Of a stretch of DNA of 64,000 nucleotides, positions 18,160 through 29,054 are shown in pieces. The DNA lies in contig NZ_JAGPXL010000011.1 of assembly GCF_018070565.1 (NCBI RefSeq), forward strand, positions 1-64,000, in the 5' to 3' direction. The position numbers and the translations under genes were made by a program. A model generated the notes under the pieces. It ran no database searches, was not told where the DNA came from, and worked only from the letters and a program-made list of their open reading frames with translations. How positions within the stretch are numbered: the first letter of the stretch is position 1; each line of letters begins with the position of its first letter. Origin of the DNA: Streptomyces sp. B93 (GTDB lineage: Bacteria > Actinomycetota > Actinomycetes > Streptomycetales > Streptomycetaceae).

Positions 18160-18196
18160 ACATACGAATGTTTCGCACCGTCTTCCGAATGTTTTG
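18160..18196. promoter_or_regulatory. Two CGAA-N3-TTYG operator-like sites, 21 bp apart
   Basis: In the divergent region between the transporter operon and its LacI regulator, CGAATGTTTCG (18165-18175) is a perfect CGAA-N3-TTCG inverted repeat. A second copy, CGAATGTTTTG (18186-18196), has one mismatch. They are 21 bp apart, two helical turns, so regulators could bind the same DNA face. The first also lies in ACATACGAATGT (18160-18171), a near-palindrome with a central CG. The same 11-bp pattern recurs at the xylanase gene. Confidence 0.65.
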
Positions 18197-18256
18197 GGGA
18201 ACCTATGGCGCCCCAGGGGCTCCGTCAAGAGGTCGCGCAGAGATACGATCGCCAGC

Positions 18257-19309
18257 ATGACTGCCCCGGAACGCGCTCAAACCCAGACGACAGGACGGTC
18301 CGCGCAGACCGCGACGCTCGCGGAGATCGCCCGCGAGGCGGGAGTGTCCGCGCCGACTGTTTCGAAGGTCCTCAACGGCCGTGCCGACGTCGCTCCCGCC
18401 ACCCGGACCAGGGTCGAGGAACTGCTGCGCACCCACGGCTACCGGCGCCGCCGGGCCGAGGCGACCCGCTCGCCCCTGCTCGACCTCGTCTTCCACGAGA
18501 TGGAGAGCGCCTGGGCGCTGGAGGTCATCCGGGGCGTGGAGAACGTCGCCCGGGACGCGGGCCTGAGCGTGGTGCTCTCCGAGAGCGCCGGACGGCTCAC
18601 CCCCGGCCGGACCTGGGCCGACCAGGTCGCCGCCCGCCGCCCGCACGGCGTGATCCTGGTCCTGTCCGAACTGGACGAGTCCCAGCGGGCCCTGCTGACC
18701 AGCCGGTCCATCCCGTTCGTGGTGATGGACCCGGCCGGTGACCCCGGCACCGACGTGCCCTCCATCGGCGCCACCAACTGGCAGGGCGGCCTCGCCGCCA
18801 CCCGGCACCTGGTGGAGCTGGGGCACACCCGGATCGGCGCCATCACCGGGCCCTCGCGGATGATGTGCAGCCGCGCCCGGGTGGACGGCTACCGGGCCGC
18901 CCTGGAGACCGCCGGGCTCCCCGTCGACCCGAGCCTCATCATGCCCGGCGACTTCCACCACGAGTCCGGCTACCGGCTCGGGCTCCAGCTGCTGCGCCGC
19001 GAGGACCGGCCGACCGCGATCTTCGCCGGGAACGACCTCCAGGCGCTCGGGCTGTACGAGGCGGCGCGCGAGCTGGGGCTGCGGATCCCGGAGGACGTGA
19101 GCGTGGTCGGCTTCGACGACCTGCCGGTGGCGCGCTGGGTGGGGCCGCCGCTGACGACCGTACGGCAGCCGCTGACCGAGATGGCCGAGGCGGCGGCGCG
19201 GCTGGTGATGGAGCTGGGCCGCACCGACGGTACGGAACCGGCCGCGACCAGGGTGGAACTCGCCACCAGTCTGGTGGTCCGCAGCAGCACGGCGGCGCCG
19301 CCCGCCTGA
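18257..19309 (+). CDS. bxlR: LacI-family transcriptional regulator, BxlR-like
   Basis: A 350-residue repressor. The N-terminal helix-turn-helix is [22 protein letters not shown], followed by the hinge helix region [16 protein letters not shown] and a periplasmic-binding-like effector domain ending in [20 protein letters not shown]. The start is ATG 18257. It is divergent from the binding-protein operon, so it most likely represses that operon, itself and the xylanase gene downstream, and is released by a xylan-derived sugar. The assignment to BxlR is by context, not by alignment. Confidence 0.85.
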   Translation: MTAPERAQTQTTGRSAQTATLAEIAREAGVSAPTVSKVLNGRADVAPATRTRVEELLRTHGYRRRRAEATRSPLLDLVFHEMESAWALEVIRGVENVARDAGLSVVLSESAGRLTPGRTWADQVAARRPHGVILVLSELDESQRALLTSRSIPFVVMDPAGDPGTDVPSIGATNWQGGLAATRHLVELGHTRIGAITGPSRMMCSRARVDGYRAALETAGLPVDPSLIMPGDFHHESGYRLGLQLLRREDRPTAIFAGNDLQALGLYEAARELGLRIPEDVSVVGFDDLPVARWVGPPLTTVRQPLTEMAEAAARLVMELGRTDGTEPAATRVELATSLVVRSSTAAPPA

Positions 19310-19396
19310 CCGCCGGGAAGGCGGTGGCCGAAAGGTGCGGTATTGACGGGTGGGGCGACGCCCTCAACACTCCTCCGAAGCCAATCGGTTATCGAA

Positions 19397-19409
19397 CCGA
19401 AATTTTCGG
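19397..19409. promoter_or_regulatory. Operator-like CCGAAA-T-TTTCGG overlapping the xylanase RBS
   Basis: A 13-bp inverted repeat with a single central base. It contains CGAAATTTTCG (19398-19408), the same CGAA-N3-TTCG pattern as the sites at 18165. CGAAA/TTTCG elements are reported upstream of Streptomyces xylanase genes. Its last two bases are the first of the GGAGG ribosome binding site (19408-19412), so bound repressor would sit right at the translation start region. Confidence 0.7.
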
Positions 19410-19420
19410 AGGCACCCGTG

Positions 19421-20785
19421 ATGGGCACCCGCAAGAGATCTCTGAGAACAGGCTCCTCCGTGGCGTCGCTGTTCACCGGCCTCGCCACCCTCGGCGCACT
19501 GCTGCTCGCCGCCCCCGCTGCGCAGTCCGCCGACGCCCCGCTGCGCGACCTCGCCGACGCCAAGGGCAAGGTCATCGGCACCGCGGTGACCGGCTCCAAG
19601 CTGAGCGGCACCTACGCCGAGGTCGCGGCCCGCGAGTTCAACTGGCTCACGCCCGGCAACGCCATGAAGTGGGAGTCGGTGGAGCCGTCCCGTGGCTCCT
19701 TCGACTGGGCCGAGGCCGACCGGATCGTCGACTTCGCCGAAGCGAACGGCCAGGAGGTGCGCGGCCACACCCTGGTCTGGCACAGCCAGAACCCCGGCTG
19801 GCTGACGAACGGCGACTTCACCCCGGCCGAGCTGCGCACCCTGCTCATGGACCACATCGACACCGAGATGACCCGCTACCGGGGCCGGGTGGCCGCCTGG
19901 GACGTGGTCAACGAACCCTTCAACGAGGACGGCACCTACCGGCAGACCCTCTGGTACGACGGCCTCGGCCAGGACTACATCGCCGAGGCGCTCACGCGGG
20001 CGCGGGCCGCCGACCCGAGCGCCAAGCTCTACATCAACGACTACAACGTGGAGGGCGTCAACGCGAAGTCGACCGCCCTGTACAACCTGGTCCGGTCGCT
20101 GAAGGAGCGCGGCGTCCCGATCGACGGGGTCGGCCTCCAGGCGCACCTGATCCTCGGCCAGGTCCCCGGCACCTTCCAGCAGAACATCCAGCGCTTCGCC
20201 GACCTCGGCGTGGACGTCGCCATCACCGAGCTGGACATCCGGATGCAGCTGCCGGTCACCGACGCCAAGCTGGCCCAGCAGGCCGCCGACTACCGTGCCG
20301 TCATGGACGCCTGCGTGGCCGTCGACCGCTGCTCCGGCGTCACCGTGTGGGGCTTCACCGACTCCGACTCCTGGATCCCTGACTGGTTCGAGGGCCAAGG
20401 GGCCGCGACCCCGTACGACGAGAACTACGCGCCGAAACCGGCCTACGACGCGATCGCCGCGTCCCTCGGCGGGACCAGCGAGCCGCCCGGCGAGGGGTGC
20501 ACGGCCACGTACAGCGTGGTCAACGAGTGGAACACCGGCTTCACCGGGCAGGTGCGGATCGACTGCGCGGACACCGCGCTGTCGTCGTGGCGGGTGAACT
20601 GGACCTACGGCGCGGGCCAGCGGATCACCCAGGCCTGGAACGCCGACTGCGTCCAGACGGGCACCGCCGTCAGTTGCTCCAACGCCTCCTACAACGGGAC
20701 CGTGCCGCCCGGCGGCTCGGTGACGTTCGGCTTCAACGGCACGTGGAACGGGAGCAATCCGGCGCCCGTGGTGTCGATGGGGTGA
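19421..20785 (+). CDS. Secreted endo-1,4-beta-xylanase, GH10 with CBM2
   Basis: A 454-residue extracellular enzyme. The start is ATG 19421 with GGAGG nine nt upstream; the signal peptide ends near AQSA. The GH10 barrel covers about residues 40-350. The acid/base is Glu165 in WDVVNEPF and the nucleophile is Glu270 in ITELDIR. After a short linker (GTSEPPGEG) a C-terminal CBM2-type module follows ([19 protein letters not shown] to the end) with exposed tryptophans for polysaccharide binding. It cuts xylan outside the cell; the neighbouring transporter and GH3 enzyme would take up and finish the products. Confidence 0.95.
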   Translation: MGTRKRSLRTGSSVASLFTGLATLGALLLAAPAAQSADAPLRDLADAKGKVIGTAVTGSKLSGTYAEVAAREFNWLTPGNAMKWESVEPSRGSFDWAEADRIVDFAEANGQEVRGHTLVWHSQNPGWLTNGDFTPAELRTLLMDHIDTEMTRYRGRVAAWDVVNEPFNEDGTYRQTLWYDGLGQDYIAEALTRARAADPSAKLYINDYNVEGVNAKSTALYNLVRSLKERGVPIDGVGLQAHLILGQVPGTFQQNIQRFADLGVDVAITELDIRMQLPVTDAKLAQQAADYRAVMDACVAVDRCSGVTVWGFTDSDSWIPDWFEGQGAATPYDENYAPKPAYDAIAASLGGTSEPPGEGCTATYSVVNEWNTGFTGQVRIDCADTALSSWRVNWTYGAGQRITQAWNADCVQTGTAVSCSNASYNGTVPPGGSVTFGFNGTWNGSNPAPVVSMG

Positions 20786-20868
20786 CGTAACACGTCATTT
20801 GACCGTGAAATCTGAGAAGTTCCCAAGAAAGCACGGCCTCGGGTTCCCGCTCGTAATATTTCGGACTT

Positions 20869-21948
20869 ATGTTCATGTCCGTGGCGGGACTTGACGAAGG
20901 CGAGCACGAGCAGGGGAAGACGCCCGGACCGGCGGCACGGAGGTCGACCGTGCTGAAGGCCGCCGGTCTCACCCTCGCGGGAGCGCTGGTGCTGGGCATC
21001 GCCGCCGCGGGCTGGGCCTACTGGCACCTCAACGACAACATCACCGGCGTCGACATCAACAGCGCCCTGGGCGACGACCGGCCGCCCCGTCCGCTGACCA
21101 CCCCGACCGGCGACGCGTCGGCCGCCGCCTCCCCGGTGCCCAGCGGCGCCCTGAACATCCTCGTCCTCGGCTCCGACTCCCGCACCGGCGCGGAGAACCA
21201 GGAACTCGGCGGCGGCGACAGCGGCGGCGCCCGCTCCGACACCGCGATGATCGTCCACCTCGACGCCGGGCGCACCGGGGCGACCGTCGTCAGCATCCCG
21301 CGCGACACCCTGGTCACCCGCCCGTCCTGCCCCCTCCCGGACGGCGGCGAGACGGCCGAGCGGCAGAACGTCATGTTCAACACCGCCTACGCGGTCGGCG
21401 GTCCGGTGTGCGCGGTCAAGACCGTCGAGACGCTCACCGACGTCCGGATGGACCACTACGTCGAGCTGGACTTCGCCGGGTTCGCCAACCTCGTGGACGC
21501 CCTCGGCGGGGTCACCGTCACCACCGAGGAGGACATCGACGACGAGGACAGCCACCTCACCCTGCCCGCCGGCACCCACCACCTCGACGGCGAGCAGGCC
21601 CTCGCCTTCGCCCGCACCCGGCACGGCGTCGGCGACGGCAGCGACCTGGGCCGCATCCGGCTCCAGCAGCAGCTGGTGCTCGCCCTGCTGACCCAGATCT
21701 CCGGCACCAGCCTGCTCTCCGACCCGACCGAGCTGTACCGGGTCGCCGACACCCTCACCCGCAGCCTCACCACCGACACCGAACTCGACTCGCTCGGCGA
21801 GCTGACCGGGCTGGGGGAGAGCCTGCGGGGACTGGAGCCGGAGAACGTGACGACGGTGACGATGCCGGTGCTGCCCGCGCCCTGGGACCGTAACCGGGTG
21901 GTGGCGGACGAGCCGGAGGCGGGCGAGCTGTGGGAGTCGCTGCGTTGA
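20869..21948 (+). CDS. LytR-CpsA-Psr (LCP) family protein
   Basis: A 359-residue type II membrane protein. One transmembrane helix (about residues 30-52, LTLAGALVLGIAAAGWAYW) follows a short cytoplasmic tail. The extracellular LCP domain has NILVLGSDSRTG, the acidic/arginine block GGARSDTAMIVHLDA and SIPRDTLV, and ends with LAFARTRHG and the R-rich LGRIRLQQQL motif. LCP enzymes attach wall glycopolymers to peptidoglycan. A TAATAT -10-like box at 20854-20859 would place the transcript start almost at the ATG; ATG 20875 is an alternative start. Confidence 0.92.
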   Translation: MFMSVAGLDEGEHEQGKTPGPAARRSTVLKAAGLTLAGALVLGIAAAGWAYWHLNDNITGVDINSALGDDRPPRPLTTPTGDASAAASPVPSGALNILVLGSDSRTGAENQELGGGDSGGARSDTAMIVHLDAGRTGATVVSIPRDTLVTRPSCPLPDGGETAERQNVMFNTAYAVGGPVCAVKTVETLTDVRMDHYVELDFAGFANLVDALGGVTVTTEEDIDDEDSHLTLPAGTHHLDGEQALAFARTRHGVGDGSDLGRIRLQQQLVLALLTQISGTSLLSDPTELYRVADTLTRSLTTDTELDSLGELTGLGESLRGLEPENVTTVTMPVLPAPWDRNRVVADEPEAGELWESLR

Positions 21949-22084
21949 CGCAATCGGTGACTGTCCGTAGTTCTTCGGCTTCTGGAGGAATTTCTCGGCG
22001 TGGATGTCGATCCGGGCCGCCCTCGATCGACGCAGGGTTGAGAGGCGGGGAGAGACCCCGCCCGAAACGACCCAGGGAGTCACC

Positions 22085-22438
22085 ATGCCCCGCTTCATGT
22101 CCCTCGTGACCATCGACGAGAACGCCTACACCGAGGGCCCGAGCGACGAGCTGATGCAGCGGATGGGAGAGCTGCTGGAGGAGATGACCAAGGCCGGGGT
22201 GCTCCTCGACACGGCCGGGCTCACCCCGACCGCGCAGGGCACCCGGGTGCACTGGGACGGCGAGCGGGCGTCCGTCACCGACGGGCCGTTCACCGAGACC
22301 AAGGAGGTCGTCGGCGGCTACGCGCTCATGCAGTGCAAGGACAGGGCCGAGGCGATCGAGTGGACCAAGCGGTTCCTGAAGATCCACGGCGACGAGTTCC
22401 GCTTCTTCTGCGAGGTCAGGGAGGTCGTGGAGGGCTGA
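22085..22438 (+). CDS. YCII/DGPF-domain protein
   Basis: A 117-residue dimeric alpha-beta-barrel protein with the family signature VTDGPFTETKEVVGGYALMQCKDRAEAIEW. The start at ATG 22085 (MPRFMSLVTIDENAY) matches the family. DGPF proteins are regularly encoded next to ECF42 sigma factors, as here with the gene 73 bp downstream. They are thought to be part of the sigma-factor module or its regulon, but their biochemical role is not established. Confidence 0.9.
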   Translation: MPRFMSLVTIDENAYTEGPSDELMQRMGELLEEMTKAGVLLDTAGLTPTAQGTRVHWDGERASVTDGPFTETKEVVGGYALMQCKDRAEAIEWTKRFLKIHGDEFRFFCEVREVVEG

Positions 22439-22511
22439 CCGCCCGGACCGCGGCTCGACCGCCCGGCTTGGGGTTTGGCCGTCGGGCCGTACGGGTGTCT
22501 GATGGTGGGCT

Positions 22512-23780
22512 GTGCAGCAGCAACAGCCCACCGCCGACGCCCGCCGGGCCATGGAGACCGTGGAGACCGTCTTCCGGATGGAGTCCCCACGGGTCATCGC
22601 CGCCGTCGCCCGCGTCGTCCGGGACGTCGGCATCGCCGAGGAACTCGCCCAGGACGCCCTCGTCGCCGCGCTGGAACAGTGGCCGCGCGACGGGGTGCCC
22701 GACAACCCCGGCGCCTGGCTCACCACCACCGCCCGGCACCGCGCCGTCGACCTGGTCCGCCGCCGGGAGAACTACGCCCGCAAGCTCGCCGAGATCGGCC
22801 GGGACCTCTCCGAGACGCCCGCACCGCCGGAGCCCGCCGACCCCGAGGACATCGACGACGACCTGCTCCGGCTGGTCTTCACCGCCTGCCACCCGGTGCT
22901 CTCCGCCGAGGCCCGCTGCGCCCTCACCCTGCGGCTGCTCGGCGGTCTCACCACGGCCGAGATCGCCCGCGCCTACCTGGTGCCCGAGCCGACGGTCGCC
23001 CAGCGCATCGTCCGCGCCAAACGCACCCTCGCCACGAGGAACGTCGCCTTCGAGGTGCCGTACGGCCCCGACCGCGAGGCCCGGCTCGGCTCCGTGCTCG
23101 ACGTCATCTACCTGATCTTCAACGAGGGGTACGCCGCCACCGCGGGCGACGACTGGCTGCGCCCCGGCCTGTGCGAGGACGCGCTGCGGCTCGCCCGGCA
23201 GCTCGCCGGGCTGATGCCCAAGGAGTCCGAGGTGCACGGCCTGGCCGCGCTGCTGGAGTTCCAGGCCTCCCGCACGTCCGCCCGCACCGGCCCCGACGGC
23301 GCGCCCGTCCTCCTGAAGGACCAGCAGCGCGCCCGCTGGAACCGCCTGCTCATCGCCCGCGGCGTCACCGCCCTCACCCACGCCTCCGCCACGGCCGACG
23401 GCGCCCTCGGCCCGTACGCCCTCCAGGCCGCCATCGCCGCCTGCCACGCCCACGCCCCCTCCTACGAGGAGACCGACTGGGCCAGGATCGCCACCCTGTA
23501 CGGCATGCTCGCCGCCCGCGCCCCGTCGCCCGTCGTCGAGCTGAACCGCGCGGTCGCCGTCTCCATGGCCCAGGGGCCAGAGGCTGCGCTGGAGATCGTG
23601 GACGCCCTCGGCGCCGTACCCGCCCTGCGCGACTACCACCTGCTGCCCAGCGTCCGCGGCGATCTCCTGCTGCGCCTCGGGCGTACGGCGGAGGCGAAGG
23701 CGGAGTTCGAAAGGGCGGCGTCCCTCACCCACAACACGCGTGAGCGTGAACTGCTGCTGGGACGGGCTGCCGCGCTCTAG
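22512..23780 (+). CDS. ECF RNA polymerase sigma factor, ECF42 group
   Basis: A 422-residue sigma factor. The sigma-2 region includes AEELAQDALVAALEQWP and the sigma-4 region LTTAEIARAYLVPEPTVAQRIVRAKRTLA. The long C-terminal extension (about residues 190-422, SVLDVIYLIFNEGYAAT to the TPR-like LLLRLGRTAEAKAEFERA) is the mark of ECF42, which has no classic anti-sigma factor and is controlled through this domain. The start is GTG 22512. Its TAG stop overlaps by three bases the stop of the convergent methyltransferase gene. Confidence 0.92.
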   Translation: MQQQQPTADARRAMETVETVFRMESPRVIAAVARVVRDVGIAEELAQDALVAALEQWPRDGVPDNPGAWLTTTARHRAVDLVRRRENYARKLAEIGRDLSETPAPPEPADPEDIDDDLLRLVFTACHPVLSAEARCALTLRLLGGLTTAEIARAYLVPEPTVAQRIVRAKRTLATRNVAFEVPYGPDREARLGSVLDVIYLIFNEGYAATAGDDWLRPGLCEDALRLARQLAGLMPKESEVHGLAALLEFQASRTSARTGPDGAPVLLKDQQRARWNRLLIARGVTALTHASATADGALGPYALQAAIAACHAHAPSYEETDWARIATLYGMLAARAPSPVVELNRAVAVSMAQGPEAALEIVDALGAVPALRDYHLLPSVRGDLLLRLGRTAEAKAEFERAASLTHNTRERELLLGRAAAL

Positions 23781-24949
23781 GGACGGTCGAGCGGCCGTCC
23801 GATCAGCATCGCCGGGGCCCCGGCGACCCGCGTCAGGAACACCGTCGCCGCGCCGGGCCCCTGCGGCTTGACCTTCCTCCGCAGCTCCTCCGGCTCCACC
23901 GCCGAACCCCGCTTCTTCACGGTCAGCGTGCCCACCCGCCGCTCCCGCAGCAGCGCCTTCAGCTTCTTGACGTTGAAGGGGAGGTGGTCGGTGATCTCGT
24001 AGCCGGTGGCGTACGGCGTCGGGCGGGCCTCGTCGGCGGTGACGTAGGCGATCGTCGGATCGAGCAGTCCGCCGTCCAGCCCGTCGGCCACCTCGGCGAC
24101 CAGATGGGCGCGGATGACGGCGCCGTCCGGCTCGTACAGGTAACGCCCCACCGGGCGGACCTCCGGGTCGGGCAGCCCCCGGCCGCGCAGGCCGCGCGGG
24201 CCCGGCAGCAGCGTGGCGCGCACGGCGCCCGGTGCCGTCCCGAACCACAGCACGGCCTCCTTCACGTCCCCGCCGTCCGAGACCCACTCGGCCTCCGCAG
24301 CGCCGGGCACCGCCTCGTGCGGAATACCGGGCGCCACCTTCAGCGCGGCGATCCGGGCCCGCAGGGCGGTCTCCACCGCCCAGGACAGCGGCGGCGAGTA
24401 CGCCTCCGGATCGAAAATCCTGCCCCGCCCCCCGCGCCGCGCCGGATCGACGAACACGGCGTCGTACGACGACACGTCCACCTCCGTGACATCCGCCTGG
24501 CGCACCTCGATCAGCCCGTCGAGCCCCAGCGCCTCGGCGTTGGCCCGCGCCACCGCCGCCGTCAGCGGGTCCCGGTCCACGGCCAGCACCCGGATACCCG
24601 CCCGCGCCATCGCGATGGCGTCCCCGCCGACCCCGCAGCACAGGTCCGTGACCGAGCCGACGCCGAGTTCCCTCAGCCGCCCCGCCCGGTACGCCGCCAC
24701 GCTCGCCCGCGTCGACTGCTCGACCCCGTGCGGCGTGAAGAACATCCGCCCGGCGTCCTCCGCACCGAACTTCGCCGCCGCCCGCTGCCGCAGCCGGGCC
24801 TGCCCCAGCGCCGCCGACACCAGCTCGGCCGAGTGGTCGCGGCGCAGCCGGGTGGCGACGGCGAGTTCCCGCGCGGGGTCCGTGCCGCGCACCTCGTCGA
24901 GGAGGGCGCGGCCTTCGGGGGTGAGGAGGGGGGTGAAGAGGTCAGTCAC
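23777..24949 (-). CDS. SAM-dependent methyltransferase with THUMP-like C-terminal domain
   Basis: A 390-residue class I methyltransferase. The SAM-binding motif I is VTDLCCGVGGDAIAMARAG, with the ribose-binding acid in VLAVDRDPL, and the catalytic-loop position is occupied by AVFVDPARRGGRGR. The C-terminal part (from about residue 300: YEITDHLPFNVKKLKALLRERRVGTLTVKKRG) is the THUMP-like domain, pointing to an RNA substrate. The start is GTG 24949 in VTDLFTPLLTPEG; the frame continues upstream but with poor composition. Divergent from the deacetylase genes. Confidence 0.85.
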   Translation of the reverse strand: MTDLFTPLLTPEGRALLDEVRGTDPARELAVATRLRRDHSAELVSAALGQARLRQRAAAKFGAEDAGRMFFTPHGVEQSTRASVAAYRAGRLRELGVGSVTDLCCGVGGDAIAMARAGIRVLAVDRDPLTAAVARANAEALGLDGLIEVRQADVTEVDVSSYDAVFVDPARRGGRGRIFDPEAYSPPLSWAVETALRARIAALKVAPGIPHEAVPGAAEAEWVSDGGDVKEAVLWFGTAPGAVRATLLPGPRGLRGRGLPDPEVRPVGRYLYEPDGAVIRAHLVAEVADGLDGGLLDPTIAYVTADEARPTPYATGYEITDHLPFNVKKLKALLRERRVGTLTVKKRGSAVEPEELRRKVKPQGPGAATVFLTRVAGAPAMLIGRPLDRP

Positions 24950-25048
24950 GGGTTCATTGTCTTCGGTGTCGGCCAGTCGGTGGACGGTGCGGGGAGGGTG
25001 GCGGTGTCGGCGGGGGTTCCGGGGAGGTGGCTGCGAGGATCCCGCACC

Positions 25049-25990
25049 ATGCGACAAGTAGTACAAAATGCCGTAGGACAAGGTGAAAAGAGGGGGCCGA
25101 ACGCGCGCACCCGGCTGCTCCTCCCCGCCCTCGCCGTCACCGCGCTAGCCTCCGGCTGCGTCCAGGACCCCGCCCCCGGGAACCACCCCGCCGCCGGGCA
25201 GCAACCGCCCCTCCAGGCCCCCGCCGCCCGCGCCCTGCACTCCTACGCCGCCGGACTCGAGGCGGCGCACACCGCGCGCGTCGCGGTCGCCAAACGCTGG
25301 AAACTGCGCCGGGTCCCCCTCACGCCCCCGCCCCCGCCCGCCCGCAAACCGCACCTCACCACCCGCAAGGGCTTCGAGGTGACCGGCCACCGGGCCCTGG
25401 ACCTGCCCCCGGTGTTCACCACCGTCCCCACCCGCGACAAGGTCGTCTTCCTCACCATCGACGACGGCGCCGAGAAGGACCCGGCGTTCCTGCGCATGAT
25501 GAGCGAGCTGAAGATCCCCTACACCGCCTTCCTCAGCGACTACCTGGTCAAGGAGGACTACGGCTACTTCAAGCGGATGCGGGACCGCGGCGTCACCCTC
25601 AACAACCACACCCTCCACCACCCCTACCTGCCCGGCCTCTCCTACGCCCGCCAGCGGCAGGAGATCTGCGGCATGCAGGACGTCATCGAGAAGCGCTACG
25701 GCACCCGCCCCGCCCTCTTCCGCCCGCCCTTCGGCAACTACGACAAGAACACCCTGCTCGCCGCCAAGTCCTGCGGCATCAAGCACGTGCCGCTGTGGAA
25801 CGAGGAGGTCTTCGTCGACCGCTGGGAGTACCGCGAGTGGGACCGCGCCCTGCACCCCGGCGACATCGTCCTCAGCCACTTCCGGGGCCGCGGCGACTGG
25901 AAGGGCACGATGCCCGACATGATCCGCAGGTTCCTCGACAAGGTCACCGCCGAGGGGTACGCGGTGGCGAAGCTGGAGGACTACCTGTGA
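25049..25990 (+). CDS. Polysaccharide deacetylase lipoprotein (NodB domain)
   Basis: 313 residues. The signal sequence ends in the lipobox LASGC, so it is a surface lipoprotein. After a Pro-rich spacer (residues about 40-110) comes the NodB homology domain: motif 1 VFLTIDDGAEKDP with the catalytic and metal-binding aspartates, motif 2 NNHTLHHP with both metal histidines, motif 3 RPPFGNYDKN, and the late motif PGDIVLSHF. Such enzymes remove N-acetyl groups from peptidoglycan, chitin-like or exopolysaccharide chains. The next gene overlaps by four bases and encodes a paralogue, probably from tandem duplication. Confidence 0.9.
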   Translation: MRQVVQNAVGQGEKRGPNARTRLLLPALAVTALASGCVQDPAPGNHPAAGQQPPLQAPAARALHSYAAGLEAAHTARVAVAKRWKLRRVPLTPPPPPARKPHLTTRKGFEVTGHRALDLPPVFTTVPTRDKVVFLTIDDGAEKDPAFLRMMSELKIPYTAFLSDYLVKEDYGYFKRMRDRGVTLNNHTLHHPYLPGLSYARQRQEICGMQDVIEKRYGTRPALFRPPFGNYDKNTLLAAKSCGIKHVPLWNEEVFVDRWEYREWDRALHPGDIVLSHFRGRGDWKGTMPDMIRRFLDKVTAEGYAVAKLEDYL

Positions 25991-26673
25991 GGCCGCGGGC
26001 CCTGCTCCTGCTGCTGCTCCTGACCGCCGTCGGGTGCGCGCAGCCACCCGCGCCCCGGGTGGACGCCCGCGCGGCGGGCACCGAGCCCCGGCTGCCGCCC
26101 GTCGTCGACCACGTGCCGACCCGGGACCCGGTCGTCTTCCTCACCTACGACGACGGCGCCGAACGCGACCCGCGCTTCGTCGACACCATCCGCACCCTGC
26201 GGCTCCCCGTGACCCTGTTCCTGACCGACCGCGTGGCGGGCCCCGGGTACGGTCACTTCGCCCGGCTCCGCGCGGTCGGGGCGAGCCTCCAGAACCACAC
26301 CCTCGACCACACCGCCCTGCGCGGCCTGCCGTACGCCGGTCAGCGCGCCGAGATCTGCGGCCAGCAGAGCAAGCTCCACGCCCGCTTCGGCGCCCGGCCC
26401 CGGCTGCTGCGGCCCCCGTACGGCGCCCACGACCGCACGACCCGCCGCGCCGCCGCCGACTGCGGCGTCACCACCATCGCCCTGTGGCGCGCCCTGGCCA
26501 CGGACACCGGTCTGCGCTACACCCGGGCGCCGCACCGCCTCCGCCCCGGCGACATCGTCTCCGTGACCCCGGACGACGCCGACACCACGGCCGTCGTCGA
26601 CCGCACGCGACACGTCCTGCGGGAGGTGGCGGCGGCGGGGCTGAGGGTGGGGCGGCTGGAGGACTATGTGTAG
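25987..26673 (+). CDS. Polysaccharide deacetylase lipoprotein, shorter paralogue
   Basis: 228 residues, starting at GTG 25987 within the stop of the preceding paralogue (GTGA). The lipobox is LLTAVGC. The NodB motifs are kept: VFLTYDDGAERDP, QNHTLDHT, RPPYGAHDRTT. In the final motif, the PGDIVLSHF of the partner is replaced by PGDIVSVTP, so a conserved leucine and histidine of motif 5 are lost. That may lower or change activity. Both proteins end with an identical LEDY motif. Confidence 0.88.
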   Translation: MRPRALLLLLLLTAVGCAQPPAPRVDARAAGTEPRLPPVVDHVPTRDPVVFLTYDDGAERDPRFVDTIRTLRLPVTLFLTDRVAGPGYGHFARLRAVGASLQNHTLDHTALRGLPYAGQRAEICGQQSKLHARFGARPRLLRPPYGAHDRTTRRAAADCGVTTIALWRALATDTGLRYTRAPHRLRPGDIVSVTPDDADTTAVVDRTRHVLREVAAAGLRVGRLEDYV

Positions 26674-26717
26674 GCGACCCCTCTTGGGGCCGAAATCCCG
26701 CGCCGCGCCGCGGGCAA

Positions 26718-26791
26718 TTGGCACTCCGCTTGACCGAGTGCTAACCACAGTCATAGTCTCGGCTCTGGCACTCACCACCGGAGAGTGCCAA
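26718..26791 (+). promoter_or_regulatory. groES-groEL1 promoter with two CIRCE elements
   Basis: CIRCE 1 is TTGGCACTC-N9-GAGTGCTAA (26718-26744) and CIRCE 2 is CTGGCACTC-N9-GAGTGCCAA (26765-26791). A -35 box TTGACC (26730-26735) lies inside CIRCE 1, and a -10 box TAGTCT (26754-26759) lies between the two elements with an 18-bp spacer. The transcript would start at the edge of CIRCE 2. HrcA bound to either copy would block the vegetative RNA polymerase until heat shock. Confidence 0.93.
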
Positions 26792-26890
26792 CCACGCGAC
26801 GGGCAGGTCCGGCACCCGCGACGACGGATCGACCTGGTCGCCACCTCAGACAGTTAACCCCGTGAGATCTCCGAAGGGGGAGGTCGGATC

Positions 26891-27199
26891 GTGACGACCG
26901 CCAGCTCCAAGGTTGCCATCAAGCCGCTCGAGGACCGCATCGTGGTCCAGCCGCTGGACGCCGAGCAGACCACGGCCTCTGGCCTGGTCATCCCGGACAC
27001 TGCCAAGGAGAAGCCCCAGGAGGGCGTCGTCCTGGCCGTGGGCCCGGGCCGCTTCGAGGACGGCAACCGCCTTCCGCTCGACGTTTCCGTCGGCGACGTC
27101 GTGCTCTACAGCAAGTACGGCGGCACCGAGGTGAAGTACAACAACGAGGAGTACCTCGTTCTCTCGGCCCGCGACGTCCTCGCGATCATCGAGAAGTAG
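26891..27199 (+). CDS. groES: Co-chaperonin GroES
   Basis: A 102-residue heptameric lid for the GroEL chamber. It shows [30 protein letters not shown], with the mobile loop near residues 24-35, and [24 protein letters not shown] at the end. GTG 26891 is the start, with GGGGGAGG nearby upstream. First gene of the CIRCE-controlled operon. Confidence 0.97.
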   Translation: MTTASSKVAIKPLEDRIVVQPLDAEQTTASGLVIPDTAKEKPQEGVVLAVGPGRFEDGNRLPLDVSVGDVVLYSKYGGTEVKYNNEEYLVLSARDVLAIIEK

Positions 27200-27225
27200 T
27201 TCACCCCGAAGCACCTTGCTTCACA

Positions 27226-27280
27226 CTGCGCCCCTGGCTGCCCCCGCGACCGATAACGAAGCCGGGCGCCCGGGGCGCAG
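27226..27280 (+). terminator. Hairpin between groES and groEL1 (attenuator or processing site)
   Basis: Arms CTGCGCCCC (27226-27234) and GGGGCGCAG (27272-27280) pair perfectly around a 37-nt loop that has its own GC-rich pairing potential (CCGGGCGCCCGG). TTTCTTTA follows. It could stop part of the transcripts or give a stable processed groES end while groEL1 is still co-transcribed. Confidence 0.6.
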
Positions 27281-27304
27281 TTTCTTTACCCCCTAGCTTT
27301 CTAG

Positions 27305-28957
<1,653 letters not shown>

Positions 28958-28978
28958 GCCGACACGCTCGTACCGGCA

Positions 28979-29014
28979 GGCCCCGCTTCCGCACTCAGGT
29001 GCCGGAGCGGGGCC
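28979..29014. terminator. Terminator after groEL1
   Basis: A GC-rich imperfect hairpin, GGCCCCGCTTCCGCAC (28979-28994) and GTGCCGGAGCGGGGCC (28999-29014), with a 4-nt loop, followed by a T-rich run. It separates groEL1 from the convergent brxHI gene and marks the left edge of the defence island. Confidence 0.8.
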
Positions 29015-29054
29015 TTGCCCTTTCCGTCGTGTCGTCGACCCCCGAGCGGGCTCT

